Notes under the pieces: model-generated
The model's database searches: none
What the model was told of the DNA's origin: nothing
Seen by the model: only the letters and a program-made list of their open reading frames with translations
Part shown: piece after piece, positions 36,165 to 47,457 of the stretch
Layout of the letters: every line of letters begins with the position of its first letter
Position numbering within the stretch: the stretch's first letter is position 1
Program-made: the position numbers and the translations under genes
Source: Rhodomicrobium lacus
Lineage (GTDB): Bacteria > Pseudomonadota > Alphaproteobacteria > Rhizobiales > Rhodomicrobiaceae
NCBI RefSeq assembly: GCF_003992725.1
Contig: NZ_RZNF01000003.1
Location: forward strand, 248,001 to 312,000
Length of the DNA: 64,000 nucleotides
Direction of reading: 5' to 3'

Positions 36165-36189
36165 ATGGCCGCCTTCGGGCGGCCATTTT
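36165..36189 (+). terminator. Intrinsic terminator of ftsH
   Basis: atggccgcc (36165-36173) pairs with ggcggccat (36178-36186) around a ttcg loop and is followed by ttttg. It lies 57 bases after the ftsH stop codon. Confidence 0.85.
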
Positions 36190-36233
36190 GCTTTTGGCGC
36201 GCCGCCTGCTGCTATAAGCTCAAGTAAAGGTTC

Positions 36234-36383
36234 ATGGTTCAGGTAAGCGGTTCGATGGTATGGGCGGTTTTCCGCAATCGCGGTCAGATGGCTAAGGCGG
36301 TAAGACTGATCGGCCTGGCGATAGCTTTGCCGACCGTAGCGCCCGCAAATGCCGTGACCGCTGCGGTAACGGCACTTCCTTAA
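36234..36383 (+). CDS. Possible small secreted peptide
   Basis: A 49-codon frame with ATG 36234 preceded by aaagg, ending TAA at 36381-36383. From the internal Met the product reads like an N-terminal export signal: MAKAVRLIGLAIALPTVAPA, then a short AVTAAVTALP tail. No homolog is recalled. It lies between the ftsH terminator and the dipeptidase gene, where a short open frame could also occur by chance. Confidence 0.3.
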   Translation: MVQVSGSMVWAVFRNRGQMAKAVRLIGLAIALPTVAPANAVTAAVTALP

Positions 36384-36465
36384 GCAGATCAGCGCTTGGA
36401 AAGTTTCGGCTTCCGCGCAGGCGACAGAAGCGGACGCCGCAACGAACCGGAAAAGAGAGGCAAAA

Positions 36466-37881
36466 ATGCCAAAGAGATTCGACGTTCAACCCGTGCTCGC
36501 GCGCGCCGAAGCGGATTTCGACAACGCTGTCGCGCGCTATGTCGATTTCCTGCGCATCCCGTCGATCTCGACCGATCCGGCCTACGCGAAGGACGTAAGA
36601 CGCGCGGGCGAGTGGCTCGCCGCAGAGTTCCTTGCGCTCGGCTTTGAGGCGACGCTGCACGATACCCCCGGGCATCCGATCCTCGTAGCGCACCACGCGG
36701 CCGCGAGCGCCGACGCGCCACATCTCCTTTATTACGGCCATTACGACGTGCAGCCCGTCGAACCGCTGGAAGAGTGGACATCGCCGCCCTTCGAGCCCGC
36801 CATCGTCGACGGTCCGCACGGCAAGCGCGTGGTCGCTCGCGGCGCGGTGGACGACAAGGGACAGGTGGTGACCATCCTCGAAGCGCTGCGGGCCTGGAAG
36901 ACCGTGCATGGCGCTCTTCCCGCGGAGGTTACGGTGCTGCTCGAAGGCGAGGAGGAAAGCGGCAGCGTGTCGCTTCCCGCCTTCCTCGCCGCGCATGCCG
37001 ACACGCTTCGCCGCGCCGACGCCGTGCTCATCAGCGACACCAACGCGTGGGACATCGACACGCCCGCCATCACCTACCGTCTGCGCGGGAATGTTTATGT
37101 CGAGATCACGCTTCAGGGGCCGTCGCACGATCTGCATTCCGGGCTGTATGGCGGCGCGGTGGTCAACCCGATCAACGCGCTGACCGAAGTGCTCGGCCAG
37201 CTTCACGACGCAAACGGCCGCGTGCAGATCGAAGGCTTCTACGACGGCGTTGCGGAGCTTTCCGAGGCTGAGCGCCGCGAATGGGCCTCCCTCCCGTTCG
37301 ACGAGAAGGGCTTCCTCGGCGAAATCGGCCTCACGCAATCGATCGGCGAAGCTGGCTTCACGCTTCTCGAACGCATCTGGGCGCGCCCGACCGCCGACAT
37401 CAACGGCATCTGGGGCGGATACATCGGCGAAGGCTCGAAAACCGTGATCGCCGCGCGCGCCTCCGCCAAGGTCAGCTTCCGCACCGTGCCGAACCAGAAC
37501 CCGCAGAAGATCGTCGACGGATTGAAGGCGTTCCTCGACGCCCGCACCCCGCCCGATGCGAAATGGACCGTCCGTCAGTTCGGCGCGTCGGAGGGCATCC
37601 TTGTGCCGGCAGAGGGGCCCTACATGCAGGCGGCCCGCGACGGACTTCAGGATGTTTTCGGCAAGCCCGCAGCGATGGTCGGCGGCGGCGGGTCGATCCC
37701 GGTGGTGGGGCTCCTGCAAAAGGGGCTGGGCCTCGATTCGATCCTCGTCGGTTTCGGCCTGTCGGACGATCGCATTCACAGCCCGAACGAGAAATTCGAG
37801 CTAAAATGCCTGAAGAACGGCATTCTCAGTCACGCCGCGATCCTCGGCCGCGCGGCGGAGATCGGGAAGCAGCAAAAGTAA
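36466..37881 (+). CDS. M20 family dipeptidase/metallopeptidase
   Basis: A 471-residue dinuclear zinc hydrolase. The metal ligands are visible in order: His in YYGHYDVQP, Asp in RGAVDDKGQ, the general base and bridging ligand in LEGEEESGS, Asp in LISDTNAWD and the C-terminal His in DDRIHSPNEKF. A lid/dimerisation domain with SHDLHSGLYGG lies between, and its His joins the active site from the partner. The pattern is that of carnosinase-like dipeptidases (CNDP/Dug1 type). The substrate is unspecified. gagaggca lies before ATG 36466. Confidence 0.9.
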   Translation: MPKRFDVQPVLARAEADFDNAVARYVDFLRIPSISTDPAYAKDVRRAGEWLAAEFLALGFEATLHDTPGHPILVAHHAAASADAPHLLYYGHYDVQPVEPLEEWTSPPFEPAIVDGPHGKRVVARGAVDDKGQVVTILEALRAWKTVHGALPAEVTVLLEGEEESGSVSLPAFLAAHADTLRRADAVLISDTNAWDIDTPAITYRLRGNVYVEITLQGPSHDLHSGLYGGAVVNPINALTEVLGQLHDANGRVQIEGFYDGVAELSEAERREWASLPFDEKGFLGEIGLTQSIGEAGFTLLERIWARPTADINGIWGGYIGEGSKTVIAARASAKVSFRTVPNQNPQKIVDGLKAFLDARTPPDAKWTVRQFGASEGILVPAEGPYMQAARDGLQDVFGKPAAMVGGGGSIPVVGLLQKGLGLDSILVGFGLSDDRIHSPNEKFELKCLKNGILSHAAILGRAAEIGKQQK

Positions 37882-38160
37882 GTCCGAAAGCGGCGCGCGT
37901 CGCGCTCGCAAGAAAAAGACGCCGTCGCCATGTCCGCATGGAGCGGCGTTACAGGTTCCGCCGGCCAAGCAGTCCGGGCGATCGAATCCCGAAAGACCGC
38001 CCCGGCGGCGCGGTCGGTTGTACCCGCAACCCGGACCTCTTTCTTTCCGTGTGAAGCGCGTGGAAGCCGCTGAGCACATCCGCTGATTTCGCTTGAAACT
38101 TGGCGCGGGCCTCACCAAGGTTCCTTGCTCGCCGTGCAGGCGAAAAGGAAAAGTCGAGAC

Positions 38161-40842
<2,682 letters not shown>

Positions 40843-40858
40843 GGGGCCTCGCCCGTCA

Positions 40859-42865
40859 TCAATCCGTACGGATAAGCCCTGTCAATGCCGCGATCGCAAA
40901 GACGCTCGCAAGACCACCGAATACCGTTTCAAAAAGCACGACGATCTGGGTGGTGCTTGCCGGAAGGACAATTTTGCCGAATGTGGGGACTGTTATCTCC
41001 ACTTCCTTCCACATCGGAACCCAGCTCTTTTCCTTGAAAACATCGAGAAAAGGCAAAAGAATTTTTAGCGAATAGATCATGGGATCGAAGCGTGGGTGTT
41101 CCGGCAGTTTTTCTTCAAGGCATGCCGTCCATCTGCGAGCGGTTTTCTGGTCGCTAACTAGAGCCTTTACTTGCGTTATATTACCTTCAGGCGAGATGAC
41201 ACGGCAGCTGTGCAATGTTTCGTCGAGCAGAACCTGCGAATCGCTTGGTGCGAATACGCCCTGTTTCTCGGCATGATTATAGTAGAAAGCGCATATTATT
41301 GCGACGAGGAGCATCCGGCCAACTACTTTGCGCGGTCTGTATCCGTGGTCGATAAAAAAGCCTTTAATTAAGTAGAGAATTGCCACCAGAGGAATGCTAT
41401 GAGGCGCTTCCCGCCATTGCGAGAGAGCGCGCTTGAAAAAATATCTCTCGCGCGCGATACCAACGCGGCCAGCCTCTAGGCGATGGCCCATGTTCCGGAG
41501 CACCGTCATCAGTTGCTCGAAAGGCTGCGGACGAAAATCTCGCCCAAGATGAGCAGTCGGCTGATATTTCAGCCATCTGATGCGGTCTTTTGCAGTGATG
41601 TCCTTCCCAGCAAAGCGCTCGTACTCCAGGCCATCCAGGTAGATGACGTTGTGAAGATTCTTCCGGTTGGTTGGTTTGGGCCAGGCCGCCCTACTATCTG
41701 CTATAATGCGGATGTTCGCGCCCTTGAGATCCAGTGAACCGTAGATAACAGCAGGCGTATCATAGGAGCTTTCACTTGAAGCGACGTTGGCTTCCTCGCT
41801 CGCTGGCGCGAGGAACAAGCAACCTCCGATGCGTGCGTTCACGAATGAAAGCGCGTCACGTGTTACGTTACCAAGCAACTTTTGAATATTTGGTTTTGGG
41901 TCGTACGGAACTGAAAACTGCCCACCGGCACAGTTCACATTGCCACTTATGCTCGCGCCATTGAACTCGACCTTGCCCGAGCTTCGCAATCCACGTCCGA
42001 TGTAGACATTCCCACCCACTTTTATGCGTGTGAAGCGGAGTGTAATCGGGTCGATTTCCGAGGGAGTTTCAAAAGTCCCGCCGCGGCAGTCGACGTCGCC
42101 TCCGATCTCAGCGCCCGTAAAGGAAAGTTCGCCATGCGCGACTGTTTCCCTGAGATTCAAGGTGCCGCTAATCCGCGCGCGATAGGCACTCAAAGCTCGC
42201 ACAGGTACTTCCCAAGGAGCGCTCGGGTTAACGTGCTTCGACTTGGAGGCGGAAAGAAAAGCGCGCGAGCAATCGAAGATCCCCTCTATGATGGAATCGT
42301 CGATAAATATCGTGCCATTTGCACTGAAGCCTCCGTTGAACTCAAGTTTACCGCCGATCGAAGCCGTAATCAGGTTCACCGATGTATCGTCGCGATTCAG
42401 GCCAAGTCTTGTTCCCGTACAAGACAGGGTGCCGGTGATTTCCGCGCCGAAGAGTTCGAGGCTCTCGGCGATGTTGCATCTTCTAATGAAGAGATCGCCA
42501 TCGATCCGTGCGCTGTTGCCGCATAGGCTCGCGACCGTCACATTTTCAAGGGCGATGGAGCGGGTCTCGGCATCCCCGAAGGACAAACGCTCAGAGATAA
42601 AACAATGCGTAAGGTGGAGCGGGCGAAGTTTAGTGACGCCGTCGAGGATAACGGCACCATCGATATAGGCACCGCGGATTTCCAGCTTCCCTTCAAAGAG
42701 ATCTTTGTTTAGCAGGACGTTGAGGAGCACACAGGCGCGTATCGTGTTTTCCGGAGTGGATACGTCAGGCTTCGTCTCGCCAAGGACGCAATGTTCTCCC
42801 ATTCGCACGCATTCGAGTAGCTTTGCTTCAGCATGGGTAAAATCAGCTTCTTCATAAAAACTCAT
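40859..42865 (-). CDS. Beta-helical repeat protein with C-terminal membrane segment, unknown function
   Basis: A 668-residue protein. Residues about 50-420 consist of irregular short repeats with the pattern of a solenoid or bactofilin/pentapeptide-like beta-helix: GAYIDGAVILDGV, CGNSARIDGDLFIRRCNI, FNGASISGNVNCAGG and many others. The C-terminal third contains hydrophobic stretches (IPLVAILYLIKGFFI, VVGRMLLVAIICAFYYN, IVVLFETVFGGLASVFAIAA) and a soluble loop with two Cys. Similar proteins are annotated only as hypothetical or membrane-associated. The gene is visibly AT-richer than its neighbours, which suggests transfer. ATG 42865 is chosen by the loss of similarity-like composition upstream. 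Confidence 0.65.
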   Translation of the reverse strand: MSFYEEADFTHAEAKLLECVRMGEHCVLGETKPDVSTPENTIRACVLLNVLLNKDLFEGKLEIRGAYIDGAVILDGVTKLRPLHLTHCFISERLSFGDAETRSIALENVTVASLCGNSARIDGDLFIRRCNIAESLELFGAEITGTLSCTGTRLGLNRDDTSVNLITASIGGKLEFNGGFSANGTIFIDDSIIEGIFDCSRAFLSASKSKHVNPSAPWEVPVRALSAYRARISGTLNLRETVAHGELSFTGAEIGGDVDCRGGTFETPSEIDPITLRFTRIKVGGNVYIGRGLRSSGKVEFNGASISGNVNCAGGQFSVPYDPKPNIQKLLGNVTRDALSFVNARIGGCLFLAPASEEANVASSESSYDTPAVIYGSLDLKGANIRIIADSRAAWPKPTNRKNLHNVIYLDGLEYERFAGKDITAKDRIRWLKYQPTAHLGRDFRPQPFEQLMTVLRNMGHRLEAGRVGIARERYFFKRALSQWREAPHSIPLVAILYLIKGFFIDHGYRPRKVVGRMLLVAIICAFYYNHAEKQGVFAPSDSQVLLDETLHSCRVISPEGNITQVKALVSDQKTARRWTACLEEKLPEHPRFDPMIYSLKILLPFLDVFKEKSWVPMWKEVEITVPTFGKIVLPASTTQIVVLFETVFGGLASVFAIAALTGLIRTD

Positions 42866-42944
42866 GCTCAATCCCGCAATCAAAATGCCTATGGGGTGAA
42901 TATAGGTAGTTTTGTTAACCACGCTTCGAGCCCAGAGGTGCGGC

Positions 42945-44855
42945 ATGACGCAACAGGCAATCCCCTTCGGCCATTGGCCGTCCCCGATATCCGCCGAGGC
43001 GGTCGCGGCGGGCGCGCTTCGTTTCGGGCGCGTCGAAGCGCACGGCGGCGCCGTCTACTGGAGCGAAAGCCGCCCCGCCGAGAGGGGGCGCTCGCCCGTG
43101 CTGCGCTGGACGCCGGCGGGCGGCATCACCGAGCTTCTGCCCGCGCCATGGTCGGCGCGGTCGCGGGTGCATGAATATGGCGGCGGCGAGTTTACCGTGG
43201 CGGGTGGCGCGCTCTATTTCGTCAATGACGCCGATCAGGATCTTTACGCGGCTCGACTGACGGCGGCAGGGGCCGATGCGCCGCCGCGCCGCCTCACCGA
43301 ACTGCCGGACACGCGCTTCGCCGACATGACGCTCGACGCAGGCCGCAATCGCCTCGTCGCGGTGGGCGAAACGCATCGCGCGAGCCGGACGCACGACGGC
43401 GTCGGACCCGCCAACGCGCTGTGGTCGATTCCGCTCGATGGAAGCGGGCCTCGCGTCCTCGTCGAAGGACATGACTTCTACGCGAGCCCACGCATAAGCC
43501 CCGACGGCTCGCTTCTGGCTTATCTCGCCTGGAACCTGCCCCACATGCCGTGGGACGCGGCAGAACTGTTCGTCGGGCATCTTGCCCCGGATGGCACGCT
43601 ATCCGGCGTGGTGAAGGTAGCGGGCGGCGGCGGCACGGCCTGCTTCCAGCCGGAATGGACCGGCGAGGCGCTGCTCTTCGTTTGGGACGCTGACGGCACG
43701 GGCAATCTGTGGCGCTGGATGGAGGCGGCCGCCCCGGTGCAGATCACGCGGCTCGACGGAGATCTGTCTTTGCCGCTGTGGGTGTTCAATCAGGCGAGCT
43801 TTGCGCTTTCCGGCGACGGCAAGGCGCGGCTGTCGTATGTCGACAACGGCGAGACGCGCGCGGCGCTGTTCGACCTGGAAACGGGAGGACTGACACCGCT
43901 CGCTTCGCCTTTTACCGCTGTGAACGCCGTATCTGTCGACGACGGTCTCACGGCGCTGATCGGCATGGCTGACGACGAGGCGCTTTGCATCGCGGTAGAG
44001 GCGGAAGGAGGCGGCGCACCGCGCATTATCCGGCGCGGTTCCGCGCTCGCGATCATCCCCGGCTTCATCGCCCCACCGCAGCGCCTCGAAATTCCGAGCC
44101 CCTCCGGCCCCGTCTACGGCCTTTATTACCCGCCTGCCAACCCTGATGCGCGCGGTCCCGAGGGCGCGGCCCCGCCGCTCATCGTCAACCTGCACGGTGG
44201 ACCGACCAGCGCCGCGCCACGCGGGCTTAAGGCCAGAACGCTGTTCTTCACCTCGCGCGGCTTCGGCTGGCTGGATCTCGACTATTCGGGAAGCGTCGGC
44301 TATGGCCGCGCCTATCGCGACCGGCTCAATGGCGCGTGGGGCGTGGCCGACGTCGCCGATACGGTGGCGGCGGCGGAATACGCGGCGGCGAGCGGGCTGG
44401 CCGATCCTCGCGCGATCTTCGTAACGGGCGGCAGCGCGGGCGGCTTCACGGCGCTGATGGCGATTGCAACGTCGAACGTCTTTCGCGGCGCGGCGAGTTA
44501 CTACGGCGTGGCCGACCTTATCGGCTTGCAGAAGACGACGCACAAGTTCGAGCAGGGATATCTCGAAACGCTGCTCGGTGCGACGGTGGAAGCCGACCCG
44601 CAGCTCTACCGCGCGCGCTCGGCGCTCACGCATGCCGACGCGATCAAGACGCCGCTCATCCTGCTTCAGGGCACGGAAGACAAGGTGGTGCCGAAGGCGC
44701 AGTCGCTCGCCATCGCCAACGCTCTGCGGGCAAAGGGCGTCCGCGTCGCATATCACGAATTCGAGGGCGAGGGGCACGGCTTCCGGCGTGCGGAGACAAT
44801 CCGCGAATGCCTTGACCTTGAACTGGCCTTCTATCGCAGCTTGCTGACAAGCTGA
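42945..44855 (+). CDS. S9 family serine peptidase (prolyl oligopeptidase/acylaminoacyl type)
   Basis: The 636-residue cytoplasmic enzyme has an N-terminal beta-propeller (WSARSRVHEYGGGEF, SPDGSLLAYLAW) and a C-terminal alpha/beta hydrolase domain. The catalytic triad is Ser in VTGGSAGGFTAL, Asp in LQGTEDKVVPK and His in EFEGEGHGFRR. LIVNLHGGPTSAA forms the oxyanion region. The substrate is likely a short peptide or acyl-peptide, unspecified. agagg precedes ATG 42945. It is divergent from the low-GC repeat protein gene; the promoters share about 80 bases. Confidence 0.92.
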   Translation: MTQQAIPFGHWPSPISAEAVAAGALRFGRVEAHGGAVYWSESRPAERGRSPVLRWTPAGGITELLPAPWSARSRVHEYGGGEFTVAGGALYFVNDADQDLYAARLTAAGADAPPRRLTELPDTRFADMTLDAGRNRLVAVGETHRASRTHDGVGPANALWSIPLDGSGPRVLVEGHDFYASPRISPDGSLLAYLAWNLPHMPWDAAELFVGHLAPDGTLSGVVKVAGGGGTACFQPEWTGEALLFVWDADGTGNLWRWMEAAAPVQITRLDGDLSLPLWVFNQASFALSGDGKARLSYVDNGETRAALFDLETGGLTPLASPFTAVNAVSVDDGLTALIGMADDEALCIAVEAEGGGAPRIIRRGSALAIIPGFIAPPQRLEIPSPSGPVYGLYYPPANPDARGPEGAAPPLIVNLHGGPTSAAPRGLKARTLFFTSRGFGWLDLDYSGSVGYGRAYRDRLNGAWGVADVADTVAAAEYAAASGLADPRAIFVTGGSAGGFTALMAIATSNVFRGAASYYGVADLIGLQKTTHKFEQGYLETLLGATVEADPQLYRARSALTHADAIKTPLILLQGTEDKVVPKAQSLAIANALRAKGVRVAYHEFEGEGHGFRRAETIRECLDLELAFYRSLLTS

Positions 44856-45096
44856 GCGAAATCGCGGTTTCGGCAGGCGCAAATCGCTGGCCATCACCAT
44901 TTATCGTCGACGGCATCTGCAAGAGACGAACGCGATGAACGCGCTTCGCCATCGGGCGCAGCTGAAGCGCGTCCTGAAAGCTCCAGCCTGAGCAACCTTG
45001 GCACCGGCTGGCGCCGGGAACGCCTTGCGATCAAGAAGCCATGAGAAGCCCGGCCTGCCGCCCCGGCCAACCCGCACAGCAGATTGCGCGAGACAC

Positions 45097-45124
45097 AAAA
45101 AAAGCGACGCCCGAAGGCGCCGCT
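45097..45124 (-). terminator. Intrinsic terminator of the outer membrane barrel gene
   Basis: On the minus strand agcggcgcc pairs (one G-T) with ggcgtcgct around a ttcg loop, followed by seven T (45103-45097). It lies 26 bases beyond the gene end. Confidence 0.85.
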
Positions 45125-45149
45125 CTCTCATTCCGGAAGAAGCCGAAGC

Positions 45150-45824
45150 CTACTTCAGGGGCTCGTAGCCCGTGGAACCGAAGTGATAGTTCAGGCCGAC
45201 GCGGACCGTGTTGACGCCGAAGTCGAGATCCTTGTAGTTGCTGTTGCCGTCGAGTTCGAAGTTCAGGTACTGATATTCGATCTTGCCGGAGATATTCGGC
45301 GTGAACTTGTGTTCAAGACCACCGCCGACGACCCAGCCGGTTTCGGTCTCGTCTTTCGACCAGCCGTTGCCCTTGACCTCAAAGCTGCCGTAAGCGAAAC
45401 CGCCCGTGGCGTAGACGAGGCTGTTACCGAGAGCGTAGCCGAGACGACCACGAACGGTGCCGAAATAATCAAGGTTAGCTTCGTAGCTGTGCGCGTCGTA
45501 ACCCACGCCCGAACCCTGGATGTCAGCTTCGATACCGATCACGAGCGGGCTGGTGCCGAAAGCGCCCTGCCAGTTGTAGCCGATCTGACCGCCGCCGAAG
45601 CCGCCATTGAAGTCGCCGTCGAACCTCGAGTCGGAATCGATATCGTCCCAACCGTAGCCGCCGTTGATACCAGCGTAGAAGCCGGTCCAGGTCGCAACGG
45701 GAGCAACCACCGGGCCGTCCTTGTAACCGCCAGCCTGGCCGCGATAGAGGTCAGCCGAATTTGCAGAGGCAATAGCCACGACGCTGGCGAGCGTCAGGCC
45801 AGCGATGCCGGAAAGAAGTTTCAT
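45150..45824 (-). CDS. Outer membrane beta-barrel protein (Omp25/RopB-like)
   Basis: A 224-residue protein with a signal peptide (LLSGIAGLTLASVVAIASANSA) and an eight-stranded barrel pattern of alternating hydrophobic residues: WTGFYAGINGGYGWDD, GGGQIGYNWQ, SLVYATGGFAYGSFEV, WVVGGGLEHKF, GKIEYQYLNFEL and a final strand TVRVGLNYHFG. The W-x-G-x-Y-x-G start is characteristic of the Brucella Omp25 / rhizobial RopB porin-like family. The last residues after HFG are unusually long (STGYEPLK), where most such barrels end in Phe. It has its own terminator. Confidence 0.9.
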   Translation of the reverse strand: MKLLSGIAGLTLASVVAIASANSADLYRGQAGGYKDGPVVAPVATWTGFYAGINGGYGWDDIDSDSRFDGDFNGGFGGGQIGYNWQGAFGTSPLVIGIEADIQGSGVGYDAHSYEANLDYFGTVRGRLGYALGNSLVYATGGFAYGSFEVKGNGWSKDETETGWVVGGGLEHKFTPNISGKIEYQYLNFELDGNSNYKDLDFGVNTVRVGLNYHFGSTGYEPLK

Positions 45825-46351
45825 CTCAAGTTCCCCATCTAGTCTTCTGTGTTGTCAACGTATGAAAGCACACGTGACACCACCAGCCCTAGGCAGTGCC
45901 TGCGTTTCATTCGATAGGCGGATACTAGTCTCCGAGGCAGTGCGGCGCAACAAGCTACCGGCAAGGAGCCGGATGCTTGGCATGCCAAGCCTTTTTGCGT
46001 CATAGAACAAAATATATCAATATTTTCCGTATATTATCGATCCGCCTACATTTAATTCGCGCATCGGTTTGGGTGGCATATAGGCAACAGGGGCGAGCAA
46101 AGCGCTCCTCAGGTTGAGGCCGGACGCGCTCCAAATGCGAGAAAAGCGGCCATTTGCGCCACCATTTGGTGTGTCCCGCGACTCAGATGAGGACATCGAA
46201 AGCCGAAAAAGCCGTCTCGATTTGCGGGCTTGAACACGACATTTCATCCCTTGCAATCCCTAGAGAAATCCGCCTTTTCCGGTCGCACGGCCCCGCCAAA
46301 TAGATTATTCTCGCTCAAAATCGAGACGGAACGTCAGGCAGGGACGGGTTG
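45825..46351. other. Long AT-richer intergenic region
   Basis: About 530 bases lie between the divergent barrel gene and the PhzF gene. Near 45863-45868 the minus strand has TTGACA, but no good -10 follows at 16-18 bases. A palindrome-like hairpin with a T-run lies at 45975-45996 (separate entry). The stretch 46010-46050 is very AT-rich (aatatatcaatattttccgt). A 79-codon open frame on the minus strand (46017-46256) has poor codon bias. I support no gene. Confidence 0.5.
45975..45996 (+). terminator. Orphan hairpin with T-run
   Basis: gcttggcatgccaagc at 45975-45990 is a perfect 16-bp palindrome (6-bp stem with a CATG loop when folded as RNA) followed by cttttt. No plus-strand gene ends here, so it may mark a lost gene or an unrecognised short transcript. 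Confidence 0.5.
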
Positions 46352-47260
46352 ATGGAACGGCGATATGCAGTGTGGGACGTGTTCACCAACTCGGCGCTAT
46401 CGGGCAACCCGCTGGCCGTAGTCCTCGACTCGGGCGACCTCTCGGCCGAAGAGATGCAGGCCGTCGCGCGCGAGTTCAATCTCTCGGAAACCGTCTTCGT
46501 GTTGCCGCCTCGGCTGCCGGCCCATACCGCCTATGTGCGCATATTCACCCCCGCCGCCGAACTTCCTTTCGCCGGTCATCCGACCGTCGGCGTGGCGATC
46601 CAGCTCGCCGACGACCGGATATCGGGGGCCGCAGCCGATTGCGATGCGCTCATCGTTCTGGAAGAAGAGATCGGAAGCATTCGGGTCGGTGTGGTCGGCA
46701 GACGGGGACGCGCGCCTTACGCGGAATTCGACGTGCCGAAATTGCCGGAGCTTTCCGGCGCGCCCGCCCATGACGACCGCATCGCGGCAGCGCTGGGCCT
46801 TGCTCCTGGCGAAATCGGCTTCGCCAATCACAAGCCGTCGCAATACGATGCGGGGACTCCATTCACCTTCGTCCCGGTGCGCGACCTCGAAGCGATCGGG
46901 CGCGCCCATATCGTGGCGCAGCATTGGGATGAAGCCTTCCACGGCTCGGGCGGCAAGGTTTACCTCTATTGCCGAGAGACCATTCAGCACAGCGCGGCAT
47001 TTCATGCCCGCATGTTCTCGCCGTCATTGGGCGTGGCTGAAGACCCCGCGACCGGATCGGCGGCCGCGGCCTTCTCGGCGGTCATCCATCGTTTCGATAT
47101 CCTGCCGGAGGGGACGTCCGAGTTCGCAATCGAACAAGGCATCGAGATGGGAAGACCGAGCGAAATCAGGCTCGAAATCGAAATAGCGTCGCGCAAGCTC
47201 AAGCGCGTCCGCATCGGCGGGTTCGCCCGCCTCGTCATGCGCGGAAAGCTGTCCATATAG
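46352..47260 (+). CDS. PhzF family isomerase/epimerase
   Basis: A 302-residue diaminopimelate-epimerase-fold enzyme. The N-terminus YAVWDVFTNSALSGNPLAVV, the catalytic Glu in FNLSETVFVL, TPAAELPFAGHPTVG and the C-terminal phosphate/substrate motif VAEDPATGSAAAAFS are diagnostic of PhzF. PhzF itself isomerises trans-2,3-dihydro-3-hydroxyanthranilate in phenazine synthesis, but most family members have unknown substrates, and no other phenazine genes are here. ATG 46352 follows aggga; the adjacent TTG 46349 is less likely. Confidence 0.88.
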   Translation: MERRYAVWDVFTNSALSGNPLAVVLDSGDLSAEEMQAVAREFNLSETVFVLPPRLPAHTAYVRIFTPAAELPFAGHPTVGVAIQLADDRISGAAADCDALIVLEEEIGSIRVGVVGRRGRAPYAEFDVPKLPELSGAPAHDDRIAAALGLAPGEIGFANHKPSQYDAGTPFTFVPVRDLEAIGRAHIVAQHWDEAFHGSGGKVYLYCRETIQHSAAFHARMFSPSLGVAEDPATGSAAAAFSAVIHRFDILPEGTSEFAIEQGIEMGRPSEIRLEIEIASRKLKRVRIGGFARLVMRGKLSI

Positions 47261-47407
47261 GCGCCAGCCTGGTTGGATCGACCTGGCGGCATCGATTGAA
47301 TACGGACAATCTCTTCCCAACGCAGATCTAAAGCGTGGTATCGCGTCTGACATACGGCATGACGGCCCTGGCCGAACCGATGGTTGGAAGCCCGATCCCC
47401 GGGCAAA

Positions 47408-47437
47408 AAAATAGCCGGGCGTGAACCCGGCTATTTT
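47408..47437. terminator. Bidirectional intrinsic terminator
   Basis: aaaatagccggg (47408-47419) pairs perfectly with cccggctatttt (47426-47437) with a 6-nt loop. The A-run on the left and T-run on the right serve both strands. It lies between the convergent PhzF gene and the membrane protein gene at 47458. Confidence 0.85.
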
Positions 47438-47457
47438 CGACTTGCCGCAACGGTACC

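Noticed and set aside
37882-38160. Possible SAM-II or SAH riboswitch before metH
   Set aside because: A ctgattt and a cttgaaac tract exist, but the conserved SAM-II pseudoknot sequence (..aaacaag..gctaaa) and the SAH core (gaggagcg..ggctcgg) are missing, so no riboswitch is called.
45863-45868. TTGACA upstream of the outer membrane barrel gene
   Set aside because: On the minus strand no -10 hexamer follows at the correct spacing.
46017-46256. 79-codon minus-strand frame
   Set aside because: Poor codon bias, no binding site, in an AT-rich intergenic stretch.
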